Assembly: GCA_009773555.1 (NCBI GenBank)
Contig: WSXZ01000011.1
Span: 1-32,931 of the forward strand
Direction: 5' to 3'
DNA: 32,931 nt
From: Methylocystaceae bacterium
Lineage (GTDB): Bacteria; Pseudomonadota; Alphaproteobacteria; Rhizobiales; Beijerinckiaceae
A program made the position numbers and the translations under genes. Positions 22,566 through 31,668 of this stretch are shown piece after piece. Under the pieces are notes generated by a model. It saw only the letters and a list, made by a program, of their open reading frames with translations. It was not told where the DNA came from and did not search any database. Every line of letters starts with the position of its first letter. Positions within the stretch are counted from its first letter, which is position 1.

Positions 22566-24317
22566 CTACTTGACGACGATTTCGACGCGGCGATTGCGCG
22601 CGCGATTTTCGTCGCTGTCATTGGAAGCGATTGGGCGCTCGCCGCCATAGCCGACGGCGCTTATTCTGAACGGATCGAGTCCAGCCTTCGCCAGGCGATC
22701 GACGACCGCCTGCGCGCGACGCTTGCTGCGCCCCACATTCACTTCGGCAATGCCGAGGCTATCGGTGTGCGCCGCGACTTCGAGAGCAGCGCCCGGGCAG
22801 CGCAGCGCCGTCGCGGCGATCGCATCGATGAGAGGCGCTGATTCAGCGGCGATCGCCGAATCATCGGACACAAAGACGATTGGCGATTTGGCGAGAAGCT
22901 CTGAGAGCGCCGCGCCACATTGGCTCGCAGCAAGCGGCGAGCCGACGATGCGGGTCGACAGCTGCGCCTCGCCGCGGAAACTCTGCGGAAGCGCATCGGC
23001 GAAGCTTGTCGCGATCTCGGCGCGCGCGCTCTGATGACGCGCGACGCCCGCGAGTGAAATATTCAAGTCGCTGATCGCGAGCTTGCCTTCGTCGAGCCGC
23101 GCCAATGCGGCAAGCGAATGATCCGTCGCTTCCGCGAAGTTCTGCGGCGCCCCTTTCGCGATGACGAGCCGATCGACGACTTTCGCATCGAAGAAATTCC
23201 TGCGCGCTGTTTCGACGAGGCGATTACGGACAGCCTCATCTGGCGCATAGCCGGTGAGCGTGATGTCTCCGCCGGCGCGCTGGGCGCTGAAAACATACGG
23301 CGTCACAGGACCCGCCGTGACGTCGAGCCGCGCGATCTCGAATCCTGAAGGCAACCGCGCTTTCGCGTCTGCCCGGATCGTATCGCCCAAGACGTTCTGG
23401 CGCCCCTGCCCTTCGATAATGATCTTGCCATCCGACACGGCGACTTTGCCTTGCGATAATTTGCCGAGTTCGCCGACCGCGAACGCAAGCGCTCCGGCGA
23501 AGTCTCCGGCCGGCGCGCCGGCGCCAAGCTGAATCGCATCGCTGACCGCGGCGCCGGCGCCGGCCGCGGCGGCCATCGCGACGACCTGTTTGCGCAGATC
23601 GTCGCTGGGCAAATGGCCGGAGAGACTGATGACGCCATCACGCGCCGCCGCTGAAAACACGTAGGGAGAAACACGCGGCGGCGACACGTCGACCTTTACC
23701 GCGCTCGCGCCGAACGGCGACGCCTTGAGCGCGGCGAGCGCCTTGTCGTAATCGGGCGCGCTGCGCGCTTCGCCGGAAACAGACAGAGTCGCGTCGGTCA
23801 TCGTCGCCGATGCGGGATCGAGTTCGGCGAGGCGGCGCACGGCGAAGGACGCGAGATCGGGGAAGGATTGCGGCGCGCCGTCGGCGTAGGCGGCGGAGTC
23901 CGACACTTCCAGGCCTAGGGCGGCGATCTCCGCGCGCAACCTTTCGCGCGCGCCGGTCGGCGGGACGTTGCCCGAAATCGTCGCCTTGCCGCCGCGGCGT
24001 TCGAGTCTCAGCACGAAGGGCGTCGCGCGCGAGAGAGGCTGCGTCGCATCGATGATGCGCCGCGCCGTCGTTTCCACGCCCAGCGCCGTCAAAAGCTGAG
24101 CTTTCACGTCAGGCGACAGCGAAATGCCGGCAAGGACGACGTCGCGGCCCGCGACGCGGACCTCCGGCCTGTCGATCGCGTCAGGCGACTGCGCGACTCG
24201 CGACAAGACCGCGGCGCGTAGATCGTCCTCGAGACGAGGCGTCACCGCGCCCTGCGCAAAATAGGCCAGTCCAAAAAGGACCGGCAGTCCAATCCACCAT
24301 TTTTTGGGAAGGTGCAT
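22566..24317 (-). CDS. BON-repeat OmpA-family envelope protein
   Basis: The 583-residue protein starts with one membrane segment (WWIGLPVLFGLAYFAQGAV), then several BON-like repeats. Three clear copies share the pattern TPFV/SPYV/TPYV...F, xxGxxxISGxxP and a helix (near residues 100, 220 and 350). A C-terminal OmpA domain (about 460-583) follows, with AAHTDSLG, NVGRSKRRAQAVVDRL and NRARNRRVEI, which bind peptidoglycan. It probably spans inner membrane to cell wall, similar in layout to mycobacterial ArfA. ATG 24317 is preferred because GGGGAG lies 10 bases upstream. An ATG at 24335 lacks such a site. Confidence 0.85.
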   Translation of the reverse strand: MHLPKKWWIGLPVLFGLAYFAQGAVTPRLEDDLRAAVLSRVAQSPDAIDRPEVRVAGRDVVLAGISLSPDVKAQLLTALGVETTARRIIDATQPLSRATPFVLRLERRGGKATISGNVPPTGARERLRAEIAALGLEVSDSAAYADGAPQSFPDLASFAVRRLAELDPASATMTDATLSVSGEARSAPDYDKALAALKASPFGASAVKVDVSPPRVSPYVFSAAARDGVISLSGHLPSDDLRKQVVAMAAAAGAGAAVSDAIQLGAGAPAGDFAGALAFAVGELGKLSQGKVAVSDGKIIIEGQGRQNVLGDTIRADAKARLPSGFEIARLDVTAGPVTPYVFSAQRAGGDITLTGYAPDEAVRNRLVETARRNFFDAKVVDRLVIAKGAPQNFAEATDHSLAALARLDEGKLAISDLNISLAGVARHQSARAEIATSFADALPQSFRGEAQLSTRIVGSPLAASQCGAALSELLAKSPIVFVSDDSAIAAESAPLIDAIAATALRCPGAALEVAAHTDSLGIAEVNVGRSKRRAQAVVDRLAKAGLDPFRISAVGYGGERPIASNDSDENRARNRRVEIVVK

Positions 24318-24412
24318 CGACGTCTTGCTCCCCATCGAAGAGAGAATCAGCAAAGACGCGCTTAACTCAACCGCACATGGTCCTTTTGCGCGGCGACGTG
24401 TCAATATGATGG

Positions 24413-24451
24413 CAAACAAAAATGGGGAACGCGGCCGCGCCGCGCTCCCCA
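24413..24451 (-). terminator. Rho-independent terminator of the ispH-thrB-rnhA operon
   Basis: Inverted arms of 13 bases (24423-24435 and 24439-24451) pair with one mismatch around a 3-base loop. On the minus strand they are followed by ATTTTTGTTT. This lies about 60 bases beyond the rnhA stop and before the OmpA-family gene, whose promoter should lie between about 24336 and 24412. Confidence 0.88.
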
Positions 24452-24509
24452 AAGGCGAAGAAGAGTCCTGGTCGACTCTGAAATAGGATTCGCCCGCTCG
24501 TCGACAAGG

Positions 24510-24986
24510 CTACTTCGATGAAAAGCGTGCGCTTGCAGGCGGCCTGCCGGGGAGAAAAGGCGCCATGCCGGCGCGCGCCAATTCGTCGGCGCGCTCGTTC
24601 ATGTCATGGCCCGAATGGCCTTTGACCCAATGCCAGCCGACGTCATGTCGCTCCGCCGCCGCTTCCAGCCTTTGCCACAGATCGACGTTCTTGACCGGCT
24701 TTCGGTCGGCGGTGCGCCAACCGCGCGCTTTCCAGCCGGCGATCCATGAGGTGACGCCGCTGCGCAAATATTGCGAATCGGTATGGAGATCGACCGCGCA
24801 AGGACGCGTGAGCGTCTCAAGCGCCATGATCGCCGCCATCAGCTCCATGCGATTATTGGTGGTGAGCGGCTCGCCGCCGTTGATCTCTTTTTCGCGATCG
24901 CCAAAGCGGAGAATCGCGCCCCAGCCGCCCGGCCCCGGATTTCCCGAGCAGGCGCCATCCGTCCAGATCTCGACGCCGCGCGTCAT
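24510..24986 (-). CDS. rnhA: ribonuclease HI
   Basis: The 158-residue enzyme degrades RNA in RNA-DNA hybrids. All catalytic residues stand at the E. coli positions: D10 ([17 protein letters not shown]), E48 (NNRMELMAA), D70 (LHTDSQYL), H124 (VKGHSGH) and D134 (NERADELA). Its ATG overlaps the thrB TGA as ATGA, so translation is coupled. It is the last gene of the operon before the terminator. Confidence 0.97.
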   Translation of the reverse strand: MTRGVEIWTDGACSGNPGPGGWGAILRFGDREKEINGGEPLTTNNRMELMAAIMALETLTRPCAVDLHTDSQYLRSGVTSWIAGWKARGWRTADRKPVKNVDLWQRLEAAAERHDVGWHWVKGHSGHDMNERADELARAGMAPFLPGRPPASARFSSK

Positions 24987-25948
24987 GAGCCGAGGCCATA
25001 GACGCGCGCGTCAGGGGCGGATTGGTGAAATCGAAGCTTGGCGAGATATTCGCGCGGATCCTTGGGACGCACCAGCGCGCCTGCCGGCACATTGAGCCAG
25101 TCGACGTAGCGCGTAAGCAGGAAACGCAGCGCCGCGCCGCGCGCGAGCGTGGGAAAGGCCGCGATCTCGGCGGCTGAAAGCGGCCGGAGCCGCCGGTAGG
25201 CGTCGAGCAGCGCGGCGCCCTTGTCCGGTTGATAGCGATGCTCGGCGTCAAAGCACCAGGCGTTGAGGCAGATCGCCAGATCATATGCGTAGGCGTCGGT
25301 GCAGGCGAAATAGAAGTCGATCAGCCCGGAGATGCGCTCGCCGAGAAAGAAAACATTGTCGGGGAAGAGATCGGCGTGAATGACGCCGCTCGGCAGGTCC
25401 CGCGGCCAGTCCCGCTCCAGATGATCGAGTTCCGCGTCGACGAGCGCGCCCAATCCCGTCGCGACCTCTTCCGCGCGCGACGCGCACGTCGAAAAAAGCG
25501 GCCGCCATCCCTCGACAGAAAGCGCGTTGCGGCGCCGCTGCGCGAAATCCGCGCCGGCGAGGTGCAGTTGCGCGAGAGTCGCGCCGAGCGCGGCGCAGTG
25601 CGCGGTCTCCGGATGGTGGATCGAATAGCCGTCGAGGAAAGTGACGATGACGGCGGGTCGGCCGGCGAGTCGCCCCAGCGCAAGTCCGGCGCGGTTCTTG
25701 ACCGGCAGCGGGCAGGTCACGCCCCGCGCCGCGAGATGCTCCATGAGGTTCAGGAAGAATGGCAAATCGGCTTCAGCGACGCGCTTCTCGTAAAGCGTGA
25801 GGATGAAGCTGCCGGCGCCGGTATGGAGATAATAATTGGAGTTTTCGACGCCCTCGGCGATGCCTTTGCAGGAGAGCAGCGGCCCGAGATCATATGTCGC
25901 GAGGAAAGCGATCAGCTCCTCGTCGTCAACCAGCGTGTAGACGGCCAT
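24983..25948 (-). CDS. thrB: homoserine kinase, ThrB2-type (APH fold)
   Basis: The 321-residue protein phosphorylates homoserine in threonine synthesis. It is the aminoglycoside-phosphotransferase-like form usual in alphaproteobacteria. It shows [11 protein letters not shown] near the N-terminus, the catalytic loop [14 protein letters not shown], and the metal-binding [19 protein letters not shown]. The length is typical. It lies 29 bases after ispH and overlaps rnhA by 4 bases. No strong ribosome binding site is seen before ATG 25948, but the MAVYT start matches the family. Confidence 0.95.
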   Translation of the reverse strand: MAVYTLVDDEELIAFLATYDLGPLLSCKGIAEGVENSNYYLHTGAGSFILTLYEKRVAEADLPFFLNLMEHLAARGVTCPLPVKNRAGLALGRLAGRPAVIVTFLDGYSIHHPETAHCAALGATLAQLHLAGADFAQRRRNALSVEGWRPLFSTCASRAEEVATGLGALVDAELDHLERDWPRDLPSGVIHADLFPDNVFFLGERISGLIDFYFACTDAYAYDLAICLNAWCFDAEHRYQPDKGAALLDAYRRLRPLSAAEIAAFPTLARGAALRFLLTRYVDWLNVPAGALVRPKDPREYLAKLRFHQSAPDARVYGLGS

Positions 25949-25977
25949 GGGCGCCGACCGTTCACTGCGGGTCGCCC

Positions 25978-26946
25978 TCAGGCGATCGCCCGCAGCTCCT
26001 TGGGCAGAGGGAAGGATACGTTCTCGTCGGCGCTGGAGATGGTTTCGACGACAATGTCGTAGCGTTCGGCGAATGCGTCCATGATCTCCTCAACGAGAAC
26101 CTCTGGCGCGGACGCGCCGGCCGTAATGCCGAGCGACGATATGTTGCCAAAAATCTCCCAGTCGATCTCACCCCGGCCCTGCACGAGCTGCGCCGGCGCG
26201 CCGGCGCGCTCGGCCACCTCGCGCAGCCGCTGCGAGTTTGACGAATTGGGCGAGCCGACGACGATCACGGCCTCGACATGCGGGGCGACCTCCTTCACCG
26301 CAGCCTGGCGGTTCGTCGTCGCATAGCAGATGTCTTCCTTGTGCGGGCCAATGATCTTTGGAAAGCGCCGCATCAGCGCGCTGACGATCTCCTGGGAGTC
26401 GTCGAGCGAGAGCGTCGTTTGCGTCACATAAGCCAGATTCGTTTCGTCATCGAGTTTGAGCCGCCCAATGTCGTCCACGGATTCGACCAGCACCACCGCC
26501 CCTTCCGGCAGCTGTCCCATGGTGCCCACGACCTCAGGATGGCCGGAATGTCCAACGAGCAACACCCGGCGGCCGCGCCGCGAGTGAATTTCCGCCTCTC
26601 GATGCACTTTGGTGACGAGCGGGCAGGTCGCGTCGATGGCGAGGAGTCCGCGCCCCGCCGCCGCGGCCGAAACCGCTTTGGCGACCCCATGCGCCGAGAA
26701 GATCACCGGCGCGTTCGTGTTCGGAATTTCGTCGAGCTCCTCAACGAAAACCGCGCCCTTCGCCTTCAGCGATTCGACGACGTAGCGATTGTGGACGATC
26801 TCATGGCGCACATAAACGGGCGGGCCAAACTTGGCCAGCGCCCGCTCGACGGCGTCGATCGCGCGCACGACGCCGGCGCAAAATCCGCGCGGCGAGCAAA
26901 GCAGTATCTTGAGCGGCGGCTTGGTCGGCCGGGGGTGAACGTTCAT
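25978..26946 (-). CDS. ispH: 4-hydroxy-3-methylbut-2-enyl diphosphate reductase
   Basis: The 322-residue enzyme is the last step of the MEP isoprenoid pathway and makes IPP and DMAPP. The three cysteines that hold the [4Fe-4S] cluster are in [23 protein letters not shown] and [12 protein letters not shown]. The substrate-binding RHEIVHN and GHSGHPE are present, as is [10 protein letters not shown] near the C-terminus. The start at 26946 follows an AAAGG site by about 8 bases. It is the first gene of the ispH-thrB-rnhA operon. Confidence 0.97.
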   Translation of the reverse strand: MNVHPRPTKPPLKILLCSPRGFCAGVVRAIDAVERALAKFGPPVYVRHEIVHNRYVVESLKAKGAVFVEELDEIPNTNAPVIFSAHGVAKAVSAAAAGRGLLAIDATCPLVTKVHREAEIHSRRGRRVLLVGHSGHPEVVGTMGQLPEGAVVLVESVDDIGRLKLDDETNLAYVTQTTLSLDDSQEIVSALMRRFPKIIGPHKEDICYATTNRQAAVKEVAPHVEAVIVVGSPNSSNSQRLREVAERAGAPAQLVQGRGEIDWEIFGNISSLGITAGASAPEVLVEEIMDAFAERYDIVVETISSADENVSFPLPKELRAIA

Positions 26947-27243
26947 CTTCGCGCCTTTTGGCAGAGGCGGCGCGAGGCGGCGAGCCGCTCAAGCGCCAAA
27001 CGCGGCCATCCGGATCACCCGGCTGAATGCCGGCAAGCAATGTCGCGCATACGCGACGGTGTCAAGCCGCCGACGCGGCGCGGATCCGCTGCGGGAGACC
27101 GCTCGGCGAACGCGGACAATGTGTTGCTGACGCCGGTGCGCCGCAACAAGTTTCCAGCTCCGCAACCGATTGGCGCGACCTCCCGACTGTGACACCATGA
27201 CGGCGGGCTCGGCGTCCGGGCTCGCGTGAACGGAGCTGCGCGC

Positions 27244-28128
27244 ATGTCCTATCTCGACGAGATTTTGCAGTCCGCACAAGGCGGCCAGTTGGTCTCCAAT
27301 CTGGCCCAGCGCTTCGGCCTCTCCGACGAACAGATGGACCGCGCCATCAAAGCCCTCGCCCCCGCGCTCGAAGTCGGCCTGAACAACGCCGCCGAACAGC
27401 CGGCGCTGTTCGAAAAGCTTTTGGGCGATATCGCGTCCCCGCTGCGCGCGGCCGCCTTCGACGACCCTGGCGCCGCGCAGGACGTGGACTCTCTGGCCCA
27501 GTCGCGACAGCTGCTCGCCGACCTCTTCGGCTCTCCGGCGGCCGCCGGGCGCGTCGTTCAGGTCGCCTCTCGCGAGTCTGGGCTGCGTCCGGACATTCTC
27601 TCGCAACTGCTGCCGGTGCTCGTCTCCGTGCTCATCGGCGGACTCTTCAAAAATGTGAGCAACCGGGGCCTCGGCGGCGTGCTCGGCCAGCTCGTCAGTT
27701 CAGGCGCGCTCGGCTCCATTTTGGAGCAGATGCTCGGCGGCGCGCGCACGCCGCAGCCCGAACCCGCGCCGATGCCGACGCCTCGAGGCGGCGCAACTGG
27801 CGGTGGCGGCCTGCTTGGCGGCCTCTTGGGATCAATCCTGGGCTCCTTGCTCGGCGGCGGCCGCCGGCCTGCGCCCGACCCCTACGGCGGGCCCATGGGC
27901 GGACCTGCTGGCGGATCAATGCGCGACCGCGGCGGTCCGCTTGACCTCGACCAAGGCGCTGGGCGCTCTCAAGGCCTGCCCGAGGACATGGACCAGGCGT
28001 CAATTCAGCAGGCGATCGAAGAGATCAAGAAGACGCTGCAGATCGGGCGCGGCGGCGGCGGCGGCGAAACCGCCGGCGCGCGCTCGGATTTCGAGAGCAT
28101 TCTCGGCCAGATGTTCGGCAAGCGCTGA
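27244..28128 (+). CDS. DUF937/YidB-like protein
   Basis: The 294-residue protein has two similar helical halves in its first 160 residues (FGLSDEQMDRAIKALAPALEVGL and ESGLRPDILSQLLPVLVSVLIGGL), the pattern of the DUF937/YidB family. The low-complexity middle is rich in glycine and leucine (GLLGGLLGSILGSLLGGG), and the short C-terminal helical part ends FESILGQMFGKR. The function is unknown. The glycine/leucine repeats suggest self-association. ATG 27244 is preferred to GTG 27226 because GGAG lies 8 bases before it. The upstream 297-base gap from ispH shows no clear site. Confidence 0.78.
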   Translation: MSYLDEILQSAQGGQLVSNLAQRFGLSDEQMDRAIKALAPALEVGLNNAAEQPALFEKLLGDIASPLRAAAFDDPGAAQDVDSLAQSRQLLADLFGSPAAAGRVVQVASRESGLRPDILSQLLPVLVSVLIGGLFKNVSNRGLGGVLGQLVSSGALGSILEQMLGGARTPQPEPAPMPTPRGGATGGGGLLGGLLGSILGSLLGGGRRPAPDPYGGPMGGPAGGSMRDRGGPLDLDQGAGRSQGLPEDMDQASIQQAIEEIKKTLQIGRGGGGGETAGARSDFESILGQMFGKR

Positions 28129-28319
28129 GAGGCTGGCCGGCCAAGCTCGGAACAGCCCGCCCAAGTTCTAAACGCCTGACGCCCTTCGCATCGCGTGGGC
28201 TCGGCCGCAGGCTTGCGCAACGCCCGCTTTCCTGCAATCCATCGGCGCGATTCCCTCACCCGCGAGTCGCGTCAGCGCCGAAATCGCGCGTCTCCTCTAA
28301 CACGGAAAACTCCCCGTAG

Positions 28320-29708
28320 ATGGCCCGCGACGTATCCGACACGACGCCGATCACGTCGCGCAACATGTTGGTCGAATGGCTCGAATCCGGCTCCAAGACC
28401 GGCGGCGCCCCGCTGCTTATCGGCACGGAGCACGAGAAGATCCCCTTCTATGCGGCCGACGATTCGCCAGTCCCCTATGAGGGCTCCGGAGGCCGGGGCG
28501 GCGTGCGCGCGCTGCTTGAAGGCTTGCGCGACACGCTCGGATGGGCGCCCATCCTCGACCGGGACGCGCTGATCGGCCTCTATCAGTCCGATGGCGGCGG
28601 CGCGATTTCGCTCGAGCCCGGCGGACAATTCGAACTCTCCGGGGCGCCGCTGGCCGACGTTCACGCCACGCATGACGAGCTGGACGCGCATTTCGCAGCC
28701 CTTGCGCCGGTGGCCCGCGCGCTTGGCGTGCGCTTCCTTGATCTGGGCGCAAGCCCCAAATGGTCGCGCTCGGAGACGCCGACCATGCCCAAGCAGCGCT
28801 ATGCCATCATGCAGGCCTACATGCCGAAAGTTGGCGCGCTCGGGCTCGATATGATGTTTCGCACCGCAACCGTGCAGGTCAACATCGACTTCGTCGACGA
28901 AGCCGACATGGTTCAAAAAACGCGTGTCGGCCTCGCTTTACAGCCGCTCATCACCGCGATGTTCGCCAACTCGCCATTTCTCGACGGCAAGCCTACCGGC
29001 CGGCTGTCGCAACGGTCCTATATTTGGCTCGACACCGATCCCGACCGAACCGGCATGCTGCCCTTCGCCTTCGAGAAGGGATTCGGATTCGAACGCTACG
29101 TCGACTATGCGCTCGACGTGCCGATGTATTTCGTCAAACGCGGCGACGTTTATCACGACGTGGCGGGCGCGAGCTTTCGGGACTTGATGGAGGGCCGGCT
29201 TCAGCAGCTGCCCGGCGAGCGCGCCACAATGTCCGACTGGGCCAATCACCTCTCGACGATCTTTCCGGAGGTGAGGTTAAAGACCTATCTCGAAATGCGC
29301 GGCGCGGACGCCGGTCCTCGCGCCCATTTCACCGCCCTTCCCGCGCTTTGCGCCGGTCTGTTCTATGACGCCGCCGCGCTCGATCAGGCGCGCGAACTGA
29401 CGAAGGAGTGGAGCGCCGCCGCGCGCCAGGCGCTACGCGCCGATGTGCCCGGTCTGGCGCTCGATGCGAGAATCGAAGGCCGTAGCCTGCGCGACGTTGG
29501 GCGCGACGTTCTCGCGCTGGCGAAAGGCGGCTTGCGCCAACGCGCCCGCCTCGACGCCAAAGGGCGCGACGAGAGCGTTTTTCTCGCGCCCCTGGAAGCG
29601 ATTATCGAAGACGGACGCACTTTGGCCCAGCGGCGCTTGGACGCCTATTACGGCGGGTGGGGACAGTCGATCGACGCCGCCTTCACCGATTGCGTGCTTC
29701 CGCAATAG
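28320..29708 (+). CDS. gshA: glutamate-cysteine ligase
   Basis: The 462-residue enzyme joins glutamate and cysteine, the first step of glutathione synthesis. It belongs to the plant/alphaproteobacterial type. Seen in the sequence are LIGTEHEKIPF near residue 35, ISLEPGGQFELSG, MPKQRYAIMQAYMPKVG, TATVQVNIDF, and LKTYLEMRGADAG, all typical of this class. The length is normal. It is 191 bases after the DUF937 gene; that gap has only a TGGCCGGCCA palindrome (28134-28143). The ribosome binding site is weak (GGAAAA). Confidence 0.95.
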   Translation: MARDVSDTTPITSRNMLVEWLESGSKTGGAPLLIGTEHEKIPFYAADDSPVPYEGSGGRGGVRALLEGLRDTLGWAPILDRDALIGLYQSDGGGAISLEPGGQFELSGAPLADVHATHDELDAHFAALAPVARALGVRFLDLGASPKWSRSETPTMPKQRYAIMQAYMPKVGALGLDMMFRTATVQVNIDFVDEADMVQKTRVGLALQPLITAMFANSPFLDGKPTGRLSQRSYIWLDTDPDRTGMLPFAFEKGFGFERYVDYALDVPMYFVKRGDVYHDVAGASFRDLMEGRLQQLPGERATMSDWANHLSTIFPEVRLKTYLEMRGADAGPRAHFTALPALCAGLFYDAAALDQARELTKEWSAAARQALRADVPGLALDARIEGRSLRDVGRDVLALAKGGLRQRARLDAKGRDESVFLAPLEAIIEDGRTLAQRRLDAYYGGWGQSIDAAFTDCVLPQ

Positions 29709-29735
29709 TATCGGGGGCCGGCGCCGACGCGAGGG

Positions 29736-30074
29736 TTAGCGCGGGAAGAGGTCGTGCAGCCCGAAGGGCGCCATCGGCGGCAGTGAGGAGCGCGCAGCAG
29801 CTTGCTGCATGCCGTCACGACGCATATCCGTGTAACCCAATGGGGCGACGGGGGTGCGAGGCATAGAGACGCGGACGTGGCCGCCGAGCCGAACACAACC
29901 GTTTGACCCCGCGACTGCGACATAATCGGCGCCATATCGCGCGCATTGGCTGACATTATCGGCATGCGCCGGCGCAACGGCGATGGCCGTAAGCGCGATG
30001 ACGCCGAAAAAGCCTGCCGGCAGAAGACGGTCGCTGCGGCTGATGTTGTCTAGGGTCATGAGTTTGGGCCTCAT
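29736..30074 (-). CDS. small secreted protein resembling a porin N-terminus
   Basis: The 112-residue protein has a signal peptide (cleavage likely after AHA-D) and then the short segment QCARYGADYVAVAGSNGCVRLGGHVR (given in part: QCARYGADY, GSNGCVRLGG). Two cysteines frame it. This resembles the start of Hyphomicrobiales porins (C-x-x-Y-G-x-x-F...C-x-K-x-G-G-x-V), but no barrel follows. The remainder is a proline/methionine-containing tail. It may be a stand-alone porin-like domain or a remnant. Starts at ATG 30074 or 30059 are both possible; the second has GAGG upstream. Confidence 0.6.
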   Translation of the reverse strand: MRPKLMTLDNISRSDRLLPAGFFGVIALTAIAVAPAHADNVSQCARYGADYVAVAGSNGCVRLGGHVRVSMPRTPVAPLGYTDMRRDGMQQAAARSSLPPMAPFGLHDLFPR

Positions 30075-30303
30075 TTCCGAAAGTTCGCGCGCGTCGCGCG
30101 AGATTTCAGGAGCCTTGCGATCCCGACAGTGTCTCGATAGCCGTGAACGCGCTGGCGGCGACGAGAACCTCCTCGCCTTCGAGCGGCGCATTCCGGCGCT
30201 GCAATCCAACTAGAGCCAAACATCGTGGCAGGATCGTGTCTTGGACGCTCACTGGCGAAAACTGTCGGCGCCATGTGAGAATTACGCTTTATTTTCTATT
30301 TAT

Positions 30304-31074
30304 TTATTTTTCGTTTAGACGGCGGCCGTCCGCGGCCCAATCGCCGATTGCGGCCTGAACGATCGCCAGAGCCGCGACGGCGGCGGTGTCCGCGCGCAAC
30401 ACGCGCGGTCCGAGCGAAAGCCGCGCGACGTTTGGCAGGCCGGTGATGGCGGCGCGTTCGGCGTCATCGAAGCCGCCTTCCGGTCCAATGAGCACGCTCA
30501 CGCCCTCTCGCGCCGTGCGGCCGTGGAGCGCGTCCAATGGATTGGCGAGCGCGGCGTGTTCGTCGCAAAAAACCAAGAGCCGCCGCGCCGGCCAACGCGC
30601 TGTAAAATCTTGGAGTTCGACGGCGGCTGCGACTTCGGGCACGGCCAGCACGCCGCATTGCTCGGCGGCCTCGATGACATTGGACTCGAGCCGCCCCGAA
30701 TTGACCCGGCGCACCTGCGTTCGGCGCGTTATCACCGGCAGGAGACGGCCGGCGCCCATCTCGGTGGCCTTCTGCGCCATGTAATCGAGTCGCGCCTGCT
30801 TTAGAGGGGCGAAACAATAATCGAGGTCGGCGCGTTCGGTCTGGGGGCGTAGTCGCTCGCCGACGCGTAATTTTGCGGAGCGTCGCGAGACATTCGCGAG
30901 CGTCGCGCGAAATTCGCCGTCGCGGCCATTGAAGACATGAATCGCGGCGCCCTCCCGCATGCGCAGGACATTGAGCAGATAGTTCGCCGCCTCAGCTGAA
31001 GGCGCGAGTTCGACATCCGGCGCGAGATCGTCACGAACGAACAAGCGCTGCGCAGAAAAATCGTAAGCTGACAC
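30304..31074 (-). CDS. rsmE: 16S rRNA (uracil1498-N3)-methyltransferase
   Basis: The 256-residue SPOUT methyltransferase modifies U1498 of 16S rRNA. It has an N-terminal PUA-like domain (AQRLFVRDDL, ANYLLNVLRMREG) and the knotted AdoMet-binding domain with LIGPEGGFDDAE and LSLGPRVLRADTAAVAAL. GTG 31074 is chosen because the family begins about three residues before YDFxxQRLFV. An ATG at 31119 would add 15 unusual residues. The stop lies in an AT-rich stretch (about 30285-30316). Confidence 0.93.
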   Translation of the reverse strand: MSAYDFSAQRLFVRDDLAPDVELAPSAEAANYLLNVLRMREGAAIHVFNGRDGEFRATLANVSRRSAKLRVGERLRPQTERADLDYCFAPLKQARLDYMAQKATEMGAGRLLPVITRRTQVRRVNSGRLESNVIEAAEQCGVLAVPEVAAAVELQDFTARWPARRLLVFCDEHAALANPLDALHGRTAREGVSVLIGPEGGFDDAERAAITGLPNVARLSLGPRVLRADTAAVAALAIVQAAIGDWAADGRRLNEK

Positions 31075-31196
31075 AATGGTTTCCCAAGCGGAGACGCGAG
31101 CGCAAGGCGCGCTCGCCATGAAGCCGCCGCTTTGTTACGTGCAGGTTCCCCAAAACTTGCGTCGCCGGCAAGCCTGCTGGTAATGCTGCGAGCCTG

Positions 31197-31664
31197 ATGA
31201 GCGGACCAAGACACATGATCATCGGCGCTGTCGATATTTTTCGCGCTGTCGCGCGACTTTCGCTGTTTGCGATGTTGCTCGCCTCTACCGGCGCGCATGC
31301 GCAGCAAGCCTGTCAGGAAGACTTCCGGAAGCTGACCGAGAAGCGCATGGCGGGAATCGAGGCGCTCAACAATCTGGGAAAGGCTGGCAAGGGGAAGATG
31401 GACCCCGAAGCCGCCTGCCCCGCAGCGAAACGTCTCGTCGCCGTCGAAACCGAGATGATGAATTACATCACCAAGAACAAGGAATGGTGCAACATTCCTG
31501 ACAATGTCGCCGACGGCTTCAAGGAAGCGCGCGCCAAGACTCAGGGCTTCGCCTCGCAGGCCTGCGCGGCCGCAGCGAAGATGAAAGAGATGCGCGATCA
31601 AGCGGCGGCTGGGGGCGGCGGCGGCATGATGGCGCCGCCAAAATTGCCTGCCGGACCGCTGTGA
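31197..31664 (+). CDS. small secreted conserved hypothetical protein
   Basis: The 155-residue protein has a signal peptide (cleavage likely after AHA-Q), four cysteines in the mature part (ACQEDF, AACPAA, EWCNIP, QACAAA) that could form two disulfides, a helical body, and a glycine/proline tail. I recognise it as a conserved alphaproteobacterial secreted family of unknown function (KNKEWCNIPD is a conserved segment). A second in-frame ATG at 31215 (MIIGAVDIF) could be the true start. It ends 4 bases before the GTG of ubiA, so the two are cotranscribed. Confidence 0.75.
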   Translation: MSGPRHMIIGAVDIFRAVARLSLFAMLLASTGAHAQQACQEDFRKLTEKRMAGIEALNNLGKAGKGKMDPEAACPAAKRLVAVETEMMNYITKNKEWCNIPDNVADGFKEARAKTQGFASQACAAAAKMKEMRDQAAAGGGGGMMAPPKLPAGPL

Positions 31665-31668
31665 GCCT

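Noticed and set aside
26278-27192. Plus-strand open frame of 304 codons opposite ispH
   Set aside because: Antisense to a complete ispH with all three cluster cysteines.
28134-28143. TGGCCGGCCA palindrome after the DUF937 gene, considered as a terminator
   Set aside because: Only 10 bases, no loop and no following T tract; such palindromes are common in this GC-rich DNA.
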